A stretch of 53,258 nucleotides of DNA from Treponema sp. UBA3662 (GCA_002373205.1 DFJV01000142.1:1-53258), one strand, 5' to 3'; numbered from the stretch's first letter, positions 40,297-49,146 are shown. Translations and numbers: made by a program. Notes: generated by a model not told the origin, from the sequence alone.

Positions 40297-41465
40297 ATCC
40301 AAGAGAAGATAAATTCAGCAGGGCAATGGTTGAAACACCGCCTAGCGGCATCCGCAAATTCTTTGAGATGCTTATTGGCCACGATGACGTTATTTCGCTT
40401 TCGGTTGGAGAGCCGGACTTCCCCACCCCCTGGGCCATGCGCGAAGAGGCTTTTTACCATCTTGAGCAGGGGCACACAAGCTACACCAGCAACTGGGGCC
40501 TGATTGAGCTCCGCGAGGAAATTGCCAAGTACCTGGAAGGATATTCCATGCGCTACAATCCCCAGAAGGAAATTATCATAACTGTTGGCGCCTCCGAGGG
40601 TGTAGACGCTTCTCTTAGGTGCATCCTTAACCCAGGCGACGAAATCATCGTCAGCGAGCCTTGCTATGTTAACTATACAACGCTTGCAAACCTTGCGGGT
40701 GCAAAGGTTGTCCACCTTAACACAGGAAAGACAGGCTTTTACCCAACGGCAGAAGAGATTGAAAAGCTTATCACGCCCAAGACCAAGGCCCTTATGATTT
40801 GCTCCCCCAACAATCCTACAGGCACTATAATTCCTGCGGATGAGCTTGCCAAGATTGCAGAGGTTGTAAAGAAACACAAGATTTGGGTTATTAGCGACGA
40901 AATTTACTGTGAGCTTACCTACGAAGACACAAAGCATACTTCAATCGGTTCTTTCCCGGGAATGAAGGACTACACAATCGTGCTGAACGGTTTTTCCAAG
41001 TCCTTTGCAATGACAGGCTGGAGAATTGGCTACATTGCTGCCCCGGAAGACGTTTGTGCGCAGATTATAAAGCTTCACGGCTACAACACAATCTGTGCCC
41101 CGATTATGAGCCAGTATGCGGCTTTGGAAGGCCTAAAGAACGGCTGGAGCGAGGTGGAAAAAATGCGCGTCTCCTACCAGCAGAGGCGGAACCTTATGGT
41201 AAAGGCCTTTAACGACATGGGGCTTCCAGTGCCAGAGCCAAAGGGTGCCTTCTACCTCTTCCCGGACATTACTTCCACAGGACTTACAAGCGAACAGTTT
41301 GCCCTTCAGGTCTTTGAAAAACTGAACGTGGCTGTTGTTCCGGGCAATGTCTTTGGTGCAGGCGGCGAAGGTCACATACGCTGCTGCTACGCTACTTCCA
41401 TAGAAAAAATAAAGACTGCCTTGGACAAGATAAGCGGTTTTGTGGCGGAGTGTTCCCGCAAATAA
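40293..41465 (+). CDS. Class I/II (PLP) aminotransferase
   Basis: The 390-residue fold-type I enzyme has the PLP lysine in GFSKSFAMTGWRIGYIAAP, the SPNNPTGTIIP and VISDEIYCELTYED motifs, and the C-terminal Arg in GEGHIRCCYATS that binds the substrate carboxylate. It transfers the amino group from an amino acid to a 2-oxo acid; alanine or an aromatic/aspartate substrate is plausible. The link to the Lrp-type gene favours an AlaT-like role, inferred only from context. It is followed by a 309-base gap with no gene. Confidence 0.92.
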   Translation: MNPREDKFSRAMVETPPSGIRKFFEMLIGHDDVISLSVGEPDFPTPWAMREEAFYHLEQGHTSYTSNWGLIELREEIAKYLEGYSMRYNPQKEIIITVGASEGVDASLRCILNPGDEIIVSEPCYVNYTTLANLAGAKVVHLNTGKTGFYPTAEEIEKLITPKTKALMICSPNNPTGTIIPADELAKIAEVVKKHKIWVISDEIYCELTYEDTKHTSIGSFPGMKDYTIVLNGFSKSFAMTGWRIGYIAAPEDVCAQIIKLHGYNTICAPIMSQYAALEGLKNGWSEVEKMRVSYQQRRNLMVKAFNDMGLPVPEPKGAFYLFPDITSTGLTSEQFALQVFEKLNVAVVPGNVFGAGGEGHIRCCYATSIEKIKTALDKISGFVAECSRK

Positions 41466-41774
41466 AAAAAGGAGGGGACTTTCGAATTTTGCGGCGCTTT
41501 TGTATGCACCCGCTTCTGTTTTTAAAAGAAGTTCTTGCCTTTTTTTTTAGGGGCTTTCCGCACTTCCGGGGGCCCTACCCCTCCATTCCCTGCGGGAACG
41601 CCTCCGGCGGTGCTCCAATCCCTGCCGTGCTTTTCTTTGCAACCTCTGGGAGTTAGCCATTCAACTTATTGCCAACATAAACCGATTATTTAAGAAGAAT
41701 TCTTTTTTAAGAACCTTGTCTTCACTAGATACGGATTCTGGCAAAGACAGGCTTGTGCAAAAGGGGTATTTTTT
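41466..41774. other. Gap after the aminotransferase, GC-rich repeat-like block
   Basis: No gene is seen. At 41556-41640 a GC-rich block contains GGGCCCTACCCCTCCATTCC and CTCCAATCCCTGCCGTGC. The latter is the complement of GCACGGCAGGGATTGGAG and matches ACGGCAGGGATTGGAG at 2181 in 16 bases. The first part resembles the inside of family C copy 2. It therefore looks like a decayed member of the repeat set. The last 60 bases should hold the promoter of the TPR gene, but no clear site was found. Confidence 0.4.
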
Positions 41775-43124
41775 ATGGTCATTCCATACCTTATAGCTGC
41801 TGTTGTTATAATTGGCATATTCGCATTTCTTCTCTTTGTTCCCAACAAGCGGAATTCGGAAATTTCCGAAAAGAAACCTGCAAGGTCAAAAAAGAGCCAG
41901 GCCCAGATTATAAGGCAGGCAAACAGGCACCTTGCAAAGAACCCAAACGATGCCGCAGCCCTAAAAGCCTTGGGAGACCTTTACTTTACCAGCAACCTCT
42001 GGGAAAAGGCCTTTCCAATCTACTCCCAGCTTTCAAAGATTTCCAAGACGGACATAGACGTAGACTCTTACAAGGCCTTCCTAAGGACGGGAATCTGTGC
42101 CCTTGAACTGGACAAGATGGACGAAGCCATGATTTCTCTTTCCCTTGCCTACCAGAAGAATCCCCATGACTTTGACTCAAACTATTTTATGGGCTATGCA
42201 CTCGTAAAGGCAAAGCAGTACGACAAGGCCGTTCCCTGCCTAAAGAAAGCCCTGATTGTGCGGCCAGACGCCACAGGAGTAAATCTGCTGCTTGGACAGA
42301 GCTACTACAATTCCCACCACTACCACGACAGCTTGCCCTGCTTTAAGAAGGCGCTTATAGAAGACCCAGCAAACAAAGATGCACTTTACAGCATGGCAGA
42401 CGCAATGACCCAGGAAGGACACGGCGACAAGGCTATAAAAGTGTTCATGCATCTTAGGGCAGACCCAGTCTACGGACCGCGCTCCTGCTTGCAGGCCGGC
42501 ATCTACCACCTTAGCCTTGGTGAATTTGACAATGCCATAACCGACCTTATGATTGGCCTAAAGCACGAAAATGTAGACGACGACATAAAGGTGGAAATTC
42601 GCTACAAGCTTGCCCAGGCCTACTTTGCAAAGAACCAGCTCAGCAACGGGCTTATCCAGCTTAAGGAAATCCGCTTTATCAATTCAAACTACAAGGATGT
42701 TAACGCCCTTATTGCCCGCTACCAGGAGCTTAGCCAGAACTCCAACCTCCAGCTTTACCTTACCGCAGGTACAGGAGACTTTGTTGCCTTGTGCCGCAAG
42801 GTAATTCAGGCTTACTACAAGGATTCCCAGCTTAAATTCATGGACATAAACATGGGGCAGGTCTTTACGGACTTTGTTCTTGAAGTTGATTCGCCAAAAT
42901 TCTCGGACAGCGAAATTTTCCGCTTCTTTAGGACGACAGGCTCAACAGGAGAGCTTTTTATCCGCGACTTTCACGGACACTTGCACGACACAAAGGCAGA
43001 CAGGGGAATATGCGTTACGGCTGGTAACTTTACGGAAGAAGCCCGCAGGTACATAGAGGGTCGCCCGCTTGACCTTATAGAAAAGAACCAGCTGACCACC
43101 CTACTAAAGCAGGTTAGCGTATAA
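41775..43124 (+). CDS. TPR membrane protein with Mrr-like C-terminal domain
   Basis: The 449-residue protein has one N-terminal membrane helix (3-22, IPYLIAAVVIIGIFAFLLFV), about eight TPR units (about 50-310, such as DFDSNYFMGYALVKAKQYDK) and a C-terminal region from about 340. Its end (TKADRGICVTAGNFTEEARR, then LIEKNQLTTLL) matches the restriction-endonuclease-like Mrr catalytic fold, but without a clear D-(D/E)xK set. The Mrr-like part may be a degenerate binding domain. AAGGGG precedes the ATG. Confidence 0.8.
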   Translation: MVIPYLIAAVVIIGIFAFLLFVPNKRNSEISEKKPARSKKSQAQIIRQANRHLAKNPNDAAALKALGDLYFTSNLWEKAFPIYSQLSKISKTDIDVDSYKAFLRTGICALELDKMDEAMISLSLAYQKNPHDFDSNYFMGYALVKAKQYDKAVPCLKKALIVRPDATGVNLLLGQSYYNSHHYHDSLPCFKKALIEDPANKDALYSMADAMTQEGHGDKAIKVFMHLRADPVYGPRSCLQAGIYHLSLGEFDNAITDLMIGLKHENVDDDIKVEIRYKLAQAYFAKNQLSNGLIQLKEIRFINSNYKDVNALIARYQELSQNSNLQLYLTAGTGDFVALCRKVIQAYYKDSQLKFMDINMGQVFTDFVLEVDSPKFSDSEIFRFFRTTGSTGELFIRDFHGHLHDTKADRGICVTAGNFTEEARRYIEGRPLDLIEKNQLTTLLKQVSV

Positions 43125-43139
43125 ATCCGACCGGAATTT

Positions 43140-43805
43140 TTATTTTTGAATTACAACCAAATTGCGCTCATGGTCTTCCAGAAAGGGAACCGTGAGCGCT
43201 ATTTTTTTATACGAGGGAACCATAAAGCTTATGCTTTCCATTTCCGCCGTGATTTTTTCTGAACGGGCCTTGTAGGCAGCTATAAAACCACCTTTGCAAA
43301 GCATTTTTAGAAGGAGCTTGGTTATTTTTGTGTCAAAGGGGTGGAATGCGCGGAATACTTCTATTGTAAAAGACTCAGGCTTTACCTTGTCCGCCTGAAG
43401 GCAGAGAACCTTTGCATTATTAAGCTTTAGCGAACGGACAACCTGCTGCAAAAAGGCACAGCGCTTTTCCATGCGTTCAACCAGGGTGAATGAATACTGG
43501 GGAAAGGCTATGGCAAGGGGAATCCCTGGGCAGCCGCCTCCGCTTCCAATATCACCTATTTTTACCTCTTTTCCAGAGGCGGCAAGGCTTTGGGCAAGGG
43601 AGCCTATCTCTTTGCAGGCCGCAAGACTGTCCAGTATGTGGTTCACTTCAAATTCATCGCGGTTTTCGGCCTTCATCAGGTTGTAGCCCTTGTTGAATTC
43701 AAGGACCTGGTCTGTGTAGCTTTGCAGGGCTTCAAACTGGCCGGGGGAAAGTTCAAGACCCAGTTTTTTTGCCCCTTCGCAAAGCTTAGACTCTTCCCCG
43801 CTCAC
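43140..43805 (-). CDS. rsmG: 16S rRNA (guanine-527-N7)-methyltransferase
   Basis: The 221-residue enzyme uses SAM to methylate G527 of 16S rRNA. Seen are YNLMKAENRDEFEVNHILDS, the SAM loop GDIGSGGGCPGIPLA at about 97 and the VERMEKRCAFLQQVV motif at about 118, all standard for RsmG. The start is a GTG that overlaps the upstream stop (GTGA), with GGGAG in position. It is the last gene of a 45404-43140 unit with a zincin and a secreted protein. Confidence 0.95.
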   Translation of the reverse strand: MSGEESKLCEGAKKLGLELSPGQFEALQSYTDQVLEFNKGYNLMKAENRDEFEVNHILDSLAACKEIGSLAQSLAASGKEVKIGDIGSGGGCPGIPLAIAFPQYSFTLVERMEKRCAFLQQVVRSLKLNNAKVLCLQADKVKPESFTIEVFRAFHPFDTKITKLLLKMLCKGGFIAAYKARSEKITAEMESISFMVPSYKKIALTVPFLEDHERNLVVIQK

Positions 43806-44608
43806 TTTTCAACTCCCAGGTCAATGAGAAGGTCTATGTCTTCTTCCTGGGCGGAAGTCTTTAGCGTTACAAGGTGGCCGGTGCGGTTTGCCTCCAGGCT
43901 GTTAAGGCGGCTCATGCGGTAAAGGCCACTTTCTTCATTTTCCTTTGACTGGGTTACATAAGTGCATGCGCTGTAATTCTTTAGGTCTGCCTTTTGTGGG
44001 GTTGCGGTAAAGCGGATGTAGAAAATCTCATCAAAGTTTTCACCGTTGCCCTGGTAGGTCCTGTCGCCTGTAACAACAAAGGTTCCGTCCTGAATCACGT
44101 CGGAAACATAAACTGAACGGCATGATTTTAGTATGTCCTTTCCTCCGACGGTAAAGCGCAAAAGACGGGCTTTTTTTGCATTGGAAAGAGTCTCTTCGTT
44201 TTCTTTGCGGAGCTTTTCTGATGCACTCTGGTAGTTCTGCAGGGCTTTGAGCAAATCGTCACGCTCCTTTCCACTCAGGTAGGCTGCGCTCTGTGCAAGG
44301 TCGCGGGCTATCTGCTCCTGCTCTGAAATTTCAGCATCAAGGCCAGACTCACCCTTTAGGCTCCCGTCCAAAGAAGGCTGTACTTTTTTTTGGCTTTCAT
44401 TCTTTGCCTTTTGCCCCCTGCTGCGCCTTCCCGTATAGGGGGAATTCTTTGGGTTACCGGGCACGTAAAAACCGCTTCCCAGTGTGGGTGCAGAAATAGA
44501 CGGCATTTCCGGTGAGGATACAGAACTTACCGAAGACTGGGCAAGGGCAGATTCAACGGCAATCAGAACGAATGCGGCTACAGAAATAATTTTCTTAAAG
44601 GCTTGCAA
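43802..44608 (-). CDS. Secreted protein of unknown function
   Basis: The 268-residue protein has a leader MQAFKKIISVAAFVLIAVES ending ALA-Q. The chosen start is TTG 44608 with GGAGG six bases upstream; an open frame to 44629 would include that site. A low-complexity part (24-100) is followed by a coiled coil (about 100-145, ARDLAQSAAYLSGKERDDLL) and a beta-rich C-terminal domain. No family is recognised. It overlaps the zincin gene upstream by 14 bases and rsmG downstream by four. Confidence 0.7.
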   Translation of the reverse strand: MQAFKKIISVAAFVLIAVESALAQSSVSSVSSPEMPSISAPTLGSGFYVPGNPKNSPYTGRRSRGQKAKNESQKKVQPSLDGSLKGESGLDAEISEQEQIARDLAQSAAYLSGKERDDLLKALQNYQSASEKLRKENEETLSNAKKARLLRFTVGGKDILKSCRSVYVSDVIQDGTFVVTGDRTYQGNGENFDEIFYIRFTATPQKADLKNYSACTYVTQSKENEESGLYRMSRLNSLEANRTGHLVTLKTSAQEEDIDLLIDLGVEK

Positions 44609-45404
44609 GGCTTTCCTCCACAAATTCAAGACGGTGAGTCAGTTCATTTATTGTTTTTGTAAGGCGGTCCCTTTCCTTTTCCAGCTTGGTCTTGGGATCC
44701 GTCTCACTGGCTTTCTTCTTCATCATTGCAATTACGCTGTCCGGGCTTTTTCCGCTCTTTATGGCTTCCTGTGCCTTTGCCCTTTCATCCGGCTTTTTTA
44801 TTCCGGCTACGATTTTCATGTTGTCAAAGCCAAGGTCTGCGTCTTCCGTTGGCAAGGTTCCAACCTGGGCTACCGTCTTTGCGGTGGTTCTTGGAATCTG
44901 CAAAACCCTGTCCAGATAGTCCTCGTAGCGGATGCTGGACTTTTCGCAAAGGGCATGTGCCTGAATAAGCTTTTTGCCAAATTCCTGCATAAGGCGGCCG
45001 TTTGGAACAATGTATTTTTCGCGGATTTCCTTTGTAAGCTCCTCCAGCTCCGGGGAAGATGAAAGGTCTATCTTGTAGTAGCCCTTCTCTTCCGCAACTT
45101 CCAAAAGGGCATGGAATTTTGCCCAGAAATAGTTTGTGTGGCTTCTTGCCTGGTGGGGAGGTTCCCTGCCTCCGTTTGCCACAATGTTCTCTTCGTTTAT
45201 AAGGTGATGGGTGTATTCGTGGACGGCAGTATAAATAAGCTCGTTGTCCGTCTTAAAATTCTTGTTGTGAAGGAGTATTTCCCTGGTTTCCGGCTTGTAG
45301 AGACCGTTTACCCTCTTACTCTCCTTGCCTGTCATTGTAACAGAGAATTCAAGCTTTGACTCCTGAATGTCCAAAAGCATGTCTTTTATAGAAGCATTAT
45401 CCAT
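44595..45404 (-). CDS. HExxH-type putative metalloprotease
   Basis: The 269-residue protein has HEYTHHL at about 61-67, the zinc and catalytic residues of a zincin, and a C-terminal coiled coil (about 240-269, LEKERDRLTKTINELTHRLE). No signal peptide is seen, so it is probably cytoplasmic. It is the first gene of the unit with the secreted protein and rsmG; the ribosome site is weak. The protease role follows from the motif only. A third zinc ligand could not be fixed. Confidence 0.7.
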   Translation of the reverse strand: MDNASIKDMLLDIQESKLEFSVTMTGKESKRVNGLYKPETREILLHNKNFKTDNELIYTAVHEYTHHLINEENIVANGGREPPHQARSHTNYFWAKFHALLEVAEEKGYYKIDLSSSPELEELTKEIREKYIVPNGRLMQEFGKKLIQAHALCEKSSIRYEDYLDRVLQIPRTTAKTVAQVGTLPTEDADLGFDNMKIVAGIKKPDERAKAQEAIKSGKSPDSVIAMMKKKASETDPKTKLEKERDRLTKTINELTHRLEFVEESLASL

Positions 45405-45441
45405 ATATTACCATTCCCACTCAATGTGCATAAATTTTAGC

Positions 45442-46245
45442 CTAATTCAAATATCCCATAGCGCCAAGGATAAGGCTTGCCGCAACGGTTGCAGCAGTTT
45501 CCGTCCGCAAGACCCGGCTTCCCATGCAAAGACGGCTGTAGCCCCTCTCTTCCAGAAGCTTCCTTTCACCTTCAGTCCAGCCGCGCTCACTGCCGATTGC
45601 CGCAAGGGCCTCAAGTCCAGTATTTTGTCCGGCGCAGGCCCGCTCCATAAAAGAAACAAGGCTTTCCGAAGCGCCAACATTATCCAAAGCCGCCTTCAAA
45701 AATTTTCCGGAATCAGAAGAAGCCTCTGTTTCCAAAAAATCAAGGCACTTTGCAAGCGAATCGTGCATAAAAAGCTTGGGTATATGAGTACTTGCAGCCT
45801 GTTCGCAGCCCTCCAAAAGCATACCGTAGCCAGAATCCGACGTGGCAAGATCAGACTTAAGGTAGGACTTTTCGCCAAGCTCGGTTGCCGTAAGGTGAAT
45901 CTCGCAAACGCCAAGCCCCGCCATGTCCCGCAAAAGCCTTTTAAGCTGAATGGGTCGCGGAAAGCCAACAATCATCTTTAGCGGATAGAGGGGTTTTCCG
46001 TCGCTTTCGCCAACAAAATCAAAGGAAATGGAGCCCTTCTTAAAGGATTTCCTTCCGTCCGCGCTCTTTTCCTCGTGCAAATCCAGCCGGGTAATTGTTG
46101 CCCTGCCAGCCTTACCGCCGATTATTCCGGCCGCAAAGGAGTCCCCCTCGCCCTTATGCAGGATTTTTAGAAGGTGGACTGCCCTTTCGTCCTTAATGTC
46201 CAGCGGCTTAGCAATTTCTTCCGGCTTGAACAAGCAGATGTTCAT
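45442..46245 (-). CDS. rsmE: 16S rRNA (uracil-1498-N3)-methyltransferase
   Basis: This 267-residue SPOUT-type enzyme methylates U1498 of 16S rRNA. AVHLLKILHKGEGDSFAAG is the N-terminal PUA-like strand set. The knotted C-terminal part contains AAIGSERGWTEGERKLLEER, then LCMGSRVLRTETAATVAASL, the SAM-binding knot typical of RsmE. It starts 11 bases after the stop of the beta-barrel gene with no ribosome site, so it is likely translated by coupling. Confidence 0.93.
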   Translation of the reverse strand: MNICLFKPEEIAKPLDIKDERAVHLLKILHKGEGDSFAAGIIGGKAGRATITRLDLHEEKSADGRKSFKKGSISFDFVGESDGKPLYPLKMIVGFPRPIQLKRLLRDMAGLGVCEIHLTATELGEKSYLKSDLATSDSGYGMLLEGCEQAASTHIPKLFMHDSLAKCLDFLETEASSDSGKFLKAALDNVGASESLVSFMERACAGQNTGLEALAAIGSERGWTEGERKLLEERGYSRLCMGSRVLRTETAATVAASLILGAMGYLN

Positions 46246-46256
46246 ACAGCGGTTTG

Positions 46257-46865
46257 CTAGAAGAGGAGCGGAACCTTGTAGCCAAAGTCAAGCAAGAGTC
46301 CGCGGCGGGTAAAGATGTCGTTGCCATCATCGTCTTTCATAGGAAGCAAATCGAACAGATAGCGGGCTTCCACGAGGCACCTTCCGGCACCCATCTTCCT
46401 TTCAAAGCCAAGACCTGCAGTAACGCCAAAGTTTATCTTTGTGTCAGAATTGATTTTGTCTCCGTCAAGGTCCTTGGAACCGCGGATTTTTCCAATCGGA
46501 ATGGAAGCGTATGGTCCCGCCACCAAATTGAACGCTCCGTAGCTGCATGTAAGCAAAAGCGGAATGTCCAGCGAATAATAGCGGAGCTGACCGGTAATGT
46601 GTTCGTCCACCGCGTAATTGTTTATAAAAAAGTTAAGCCCGGACTGAACGCCAAAATAAGTTCCCATCGGAACATTAAGCTCCATGCCCATACCGGCAAT
46701 CCAGCTGTCCTTATAGTTCTGCTTTTCTTCGCTAAGAGAATTGTCACCGTCCACCTTTGTTCCAAGGCCAAAGCCTCCGTAAACATGAGGAATAAAAACT
46801 GTATCAGCCGTTGCAAAAGCCGCAGACATTATGGCAGCCGCAAGTATAGTCAAAATTTTCTTCAT
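46257..46865 (-). CDS. Outer-membrane beta-barrel protein
   Basis: The 202-residue protein has a signal peptide MKKILTILAAAIMSAAFATA and alternating strands (FIPHVYGGFGLGTKVDGDNS, INFGVTAGLGFERKMGAGRC) that end YLFDLLPMK and YKVPLLF, a typical OmpA-like eight-strand barrel. The start at 46865 is set by GGAG six bases upstream, and a consensus promoter lies further up. An open frame to 47030 runs into repeat DNA and is not coding. It is co-transcribed with rsmE. Confidence 0.8.
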   Translation of the reverse strand: MKKILTILAAAIMSAAFATADTVFIPHVYGGFGLGTKVDGDNSLSEEKQNYKDSWIAGMGMELNVPMGTYFGVQSGLNFFINNYAVDEHITGQLRYYSLDIPLLLTCSYGAFNLVAGPYASIPIGKIRGSKDLDGDKINSDTKINFGVTAGLGFERKMGAGRCLVEARYLFDLLPMKDDDGNDIFTRRGLLLDFGYKVPLLF

Positions 46866-46893
46866 AAATTTCTCCAGACAGAATGTTATTTTT

Positions 46894-46922
46894 ATTATAT
46901 CGACAAGAAGTGACTTTTTCAA
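46894..46922 (-). promoter_or_regulatory. Promoter of the beta-barrel-rsmE unit
   Basis: On the minus strand TTGAAA (46922-46917), a 17-base spacer and TATAAT (46899-46894). This is the best consensus match in the window, about 30 bases before the ATG at 46865. Confidence 0.8.
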
Positions 46923-46948
46923 TAATCTGGAGCACGCTGTTGGTAAAA

Positions 46949-47215
46949 CTGTGTCCGGCACTCCGTGTCCGGCCAGACTCCGCGCCATTTTATCCTGTAG
47001 AACAAGCAGCGCCAAGGGGTCACGCAGCAAAGCTTCCAGCGCGGCGCGTCATTTGTTTGCAAAAGCAACCTGCAAGTTTTCGCCAGAAAACTTGTGGAAT
47101 AAAATGCCACGGAGGGCATTTTATCCCGCTTTCCAGGGTTCCGCCTTTCGGCTCCATTGCTAGCGCAACCCGCCTGCGGCGGGCCCTTCCAATCGGGGCT
47201 AGGCTGGTGGGCAAG
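46949..47215 (-). repeat. Dispersed repeat family B, inverted copy
   Basis: On the minus strand it starts CTTGCCCACCAGCCTAGCCC and ends CCGGACACGGAGTGCCGGAC, the same ends as 39338-39670. The inside is rearranged: the TTGCC stem is replaced by GC stems, but AAGTTTTCTGGCGAAAACTT, GACGCGCC and ATGCCCTCCGTGGCAT are kept. It fills most of the 46866-47289 gap. Confidence 0.85.
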
Positions 47216-47234
47216 AAAGCCAATCAGCACCGTG

Positions 47235-47263
47235 TTGAACAAAAGCCTTCATTTCTATAATAT
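47235..47263 (+). promoter_or_regulatory. Promoter of the 47290 gene
   Basis: TTGAAC (47235-47240), a 17-base spacer and TAATAT (47258-47263). GGAGGG precedes the ATG at 47290. Confidence 0.6.
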
Positions 47264-47289
47264 AAATCTGTCTTATATCGGAGGGTTAA

Positions 47290-48042
47290 ATGGCTATTGG
47301 ATTCTTGGTTATTACACTTGCAACGCTTGTAGGTCTTGCATTTTGGGTATTCGTGGCAATTCTGCTTTACAAGCTTATCAAAAAGCAGAGCGTAAAAAAG
47401 ACAATAATTGCGGCGGTAATTCTGGCGGTTACTTGGCTGCTTATAGTTTTTGCAGGAATTGGAACATTCATTGCAGTAAAAAAGGATTCCGTAGCGAAGG
47501 CTCTTCCCTACATAAGCTACGAAAGCGCAAAAAAGAACTGGTCCACAAAGGTTTTAAAAAAGACCAGCAACTTTGAACTGTCCATAGATAAAATTCAAGA
47601 AATTCCAAACGAAAAGGAATGGCTTTTTTCCGCAGAGGTAGACATAAAAGATGGCTCGGAAAACACACAGAATTCAAGGACAGACCAGCTTTGGGACAAG
47701 GACGGACGCGTTAGCTACGAGCTTACCCTTGTGGTGAACAATAAGTCGGACAATGCCGGCATTAGCTACAAGGAACTCAGGAAGTCCAACCTGGTCTATG
47801 TTCAGGATGAAAACGAAGTCTTTATTCCTGCCTACATCATAAACCATGCAGAACACGATGACGTGCCCTGGATTCTTTCATGGTTTCTGCCACAGTACAA
47901 AAGGGACCAGAAGCTTGAGTACGTTCCGCTTGGAAAATCCTATCTTAACGTGCGCGTGGAAGTTCCCAAGGGACACACAATCTCCAAATTTGTCTTTGGA
48001 AACACCGTGCTGGACGTAAACATGAAGGACTTTGTAAAATAA
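47290..48042 (+). CDS. Membrane protein of unknown function
   Basis: The 250-residue protein has two N-terminal membrane helices (about 2-27 and 39-60) and a soluble beta-rich domain to the end (YELTLVVNNKSDNAGISYKE, VEVPKGHTISKFVFGNTVLD). The beta part looks like an Ig-type extracytoplasmic domain. No catalytic motif is seen. GGAGGG precedes the ATG. It is followed after five bases by the zinc-ribbon gene, so the two form an operon. Confidence 0.7.
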   Translation: MAIGFLVITLATLVGLAFWVFVAILLYKLIKKQSVKKTIIAAVILAVTWLLIVFAGIGTFIAVKKDSVAKALPYISYESAKKNWSTKVLKKTSNFELSIDKIQEIPNEKEWLFSAEVDIKDGSENTQNSRTDQLWDKDGRVSYELTLVVNNKSDNAGISYKELRKSNLVYVQDENEVFIPAYIINHAEHDDVPWILSWFLPQYKRDQKLEYVPLGKSYLNVRVEVPKGHTISKFVFGNTVLDVNMKDFVK

Positions 48043-48047
48043 GGCCT

Positions 48048-48479
48048 ATGGATGACAAGCTACTTTACATTATAGCGGCCGCTTCTTTTATAGTGCTTAT
48101 CCTTCTTTTGAACTGGTACATAAAATGGAAGGCTTACGGCAAGGAGGAAGCGGAGGCTGCAAGGCGCAAGGCAGAGGCAAAAAAGGCTGCGCTAAAAGGC
48201 CTTATCGTAAACTGCCCCCTTTGCAACAGCCTGCTTCTTCCCGGAGAAGACCTTGTAAGCCGCGTTTACCGCCCAATGAATGTTCCCGACCAGCTGTGCA
48301 CAATAAACGGCTGCCCCCACTGCTACCCAATACCGGAAAAAGGCATAAAGCGGGTCTGTCCTGTCTGCCACAAGACAGTTCCACTGGAAAACGGCCACCT
48401 TACAGCCCGCCTCTTTAACAAAAGCAACGGCAAAAAGCACGTAATCGTAACCGGTTGCAGCGAATGTGCAAAGCACTGA
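48048..48479 (+). CDS. Membrane-anchored zinc-ribbon protein
   Basis: The 143-residue protein has one membrane helix (4-22, KLLYIIAAASFIVLILLLNW), a charged Ala/Lys helix (30-50) and four CxxC knuckles (CPLC, CPHC, CPVC, CSEC), enough for two zinc sites. No enzyme fold is seen. Homologues with this plan are conserved in some spirochaetes, as far as I recall, but the role is unknown. It is linked to the upstream membrane protein. Confidence 0.75.
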   Translation: MDDKLLYIIAAASFIVLILLLNWYIKWKAYGKEEAEAARRKAEAKKAALKGLIVNCPLCNSLLLPGEDLVSRVYRPMNVPDQLCTINGCPHCYPIPEKGIKRVCPVCHKTVPLENGHLTARLFNKSNGKKHVIVTGCSECAKH

Positions 48480-48510
48480 TATAGTAAATAGTGTTTACTG
48501 AAAAACTCTT

Positions 48511-48721
48511 TTCAAGGGAGAACCCTTGGACCCCAGAATTTGGAGGGGCAACTTTTTTAACGTTAAAAAAGTTGTCTACTCGGAAGCGGGTTTTCCTGCT
48601 GGAAACTTCGTTGCAAGTCCCCCTCCAAACCCCCTTCGACGGCACGCACTTGCTACCGTCTCATTTCCAGCACCGCTTAGGGGCCATATCGCTCAACGTT
48701 TCGCGATATGCCTAAGAACCC
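48511..48721 (-). repeat. Dispersed repeat family A, copy 2 (inverted)
   Basis: Read on the minus strand it matches 361-593 from GGGTTCTTAGGCATATCGCG to CTTGAA, with the same 26-base central palindrome (48549-48574) and hairpin CATATCGC / GCGATATG. It lacks about 29 bases present in copy 1. Confidence 0.85.
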
Positions 48722-48766
48722 CTAGTTTTTAACAAATATTTTTTTTAGGCATGTTCCCTTCGACAA

Positions 48767-49105
48767 GCTCAGGGAACGAGCTTTGGTGTAGCAAAAAAAC
48801 TGCCGCTCCCTGCGCCCACCGAAGGGACTTGTTGGCAAAGAGACATCGCTGCGACTGGCTCAGCGGACGGGCTTTGGCGCAGAAAAAAAACCGCCGCTCC
48901 CTGCGCCCACCAGAGGGGCTTGTTGGCAAACACGTGTCGCTTCGACTGGCTCAGCGGACGGACTTTGGCACAGCAAAAAAACTACCGCTCCATGTGCCTG
49001 TCGAAGGGGCGTGTTGCCAAAAAAAACATCGCTGCGACTGGCTCAGCGAACGAATTTGGTGTAGCAGTTGGGCATGGCGCTGTTTTAGCCCACCACTTTC
49101 TTGCC
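48767..49105 (+). repeat. 91-bp tandem array (about 3.7 units)
   Basis: Units start at 48767, 48858, 48949 and 49041 (partial). Each contains GCTCAGSGRACG, CTTTGGYGYAGMAAAAAAAC, CGCTCCCTGCGCCC and GACTG. Units differ by up to about 15%. The first is preceded by TTCCCTTCGACAAGCTCAGG, an often dispersed element. There is no CRISPR-like spacer pattern. It is part of the 1031-base gap before flaB, which holds no gene. Confidence 0.85.
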
Positions 49106-49146
49106 AACCAGTACAAAGGCATGGGTGGATTTTTCCAAAACAATCG

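Noticed and set aside
46866..47030. N-terminal extension of the beta-barrel gene
   Set aside because: It runs into repeat DNA, and the consensus promoter and GGAG site place the start at 46865, where a signal peptide begins.
48767..49105. Possible CRISPR array
   Set aside because: The whole 91-base unit repeats; there are no unique spacers between short constant repeats and no cas genes nearby.
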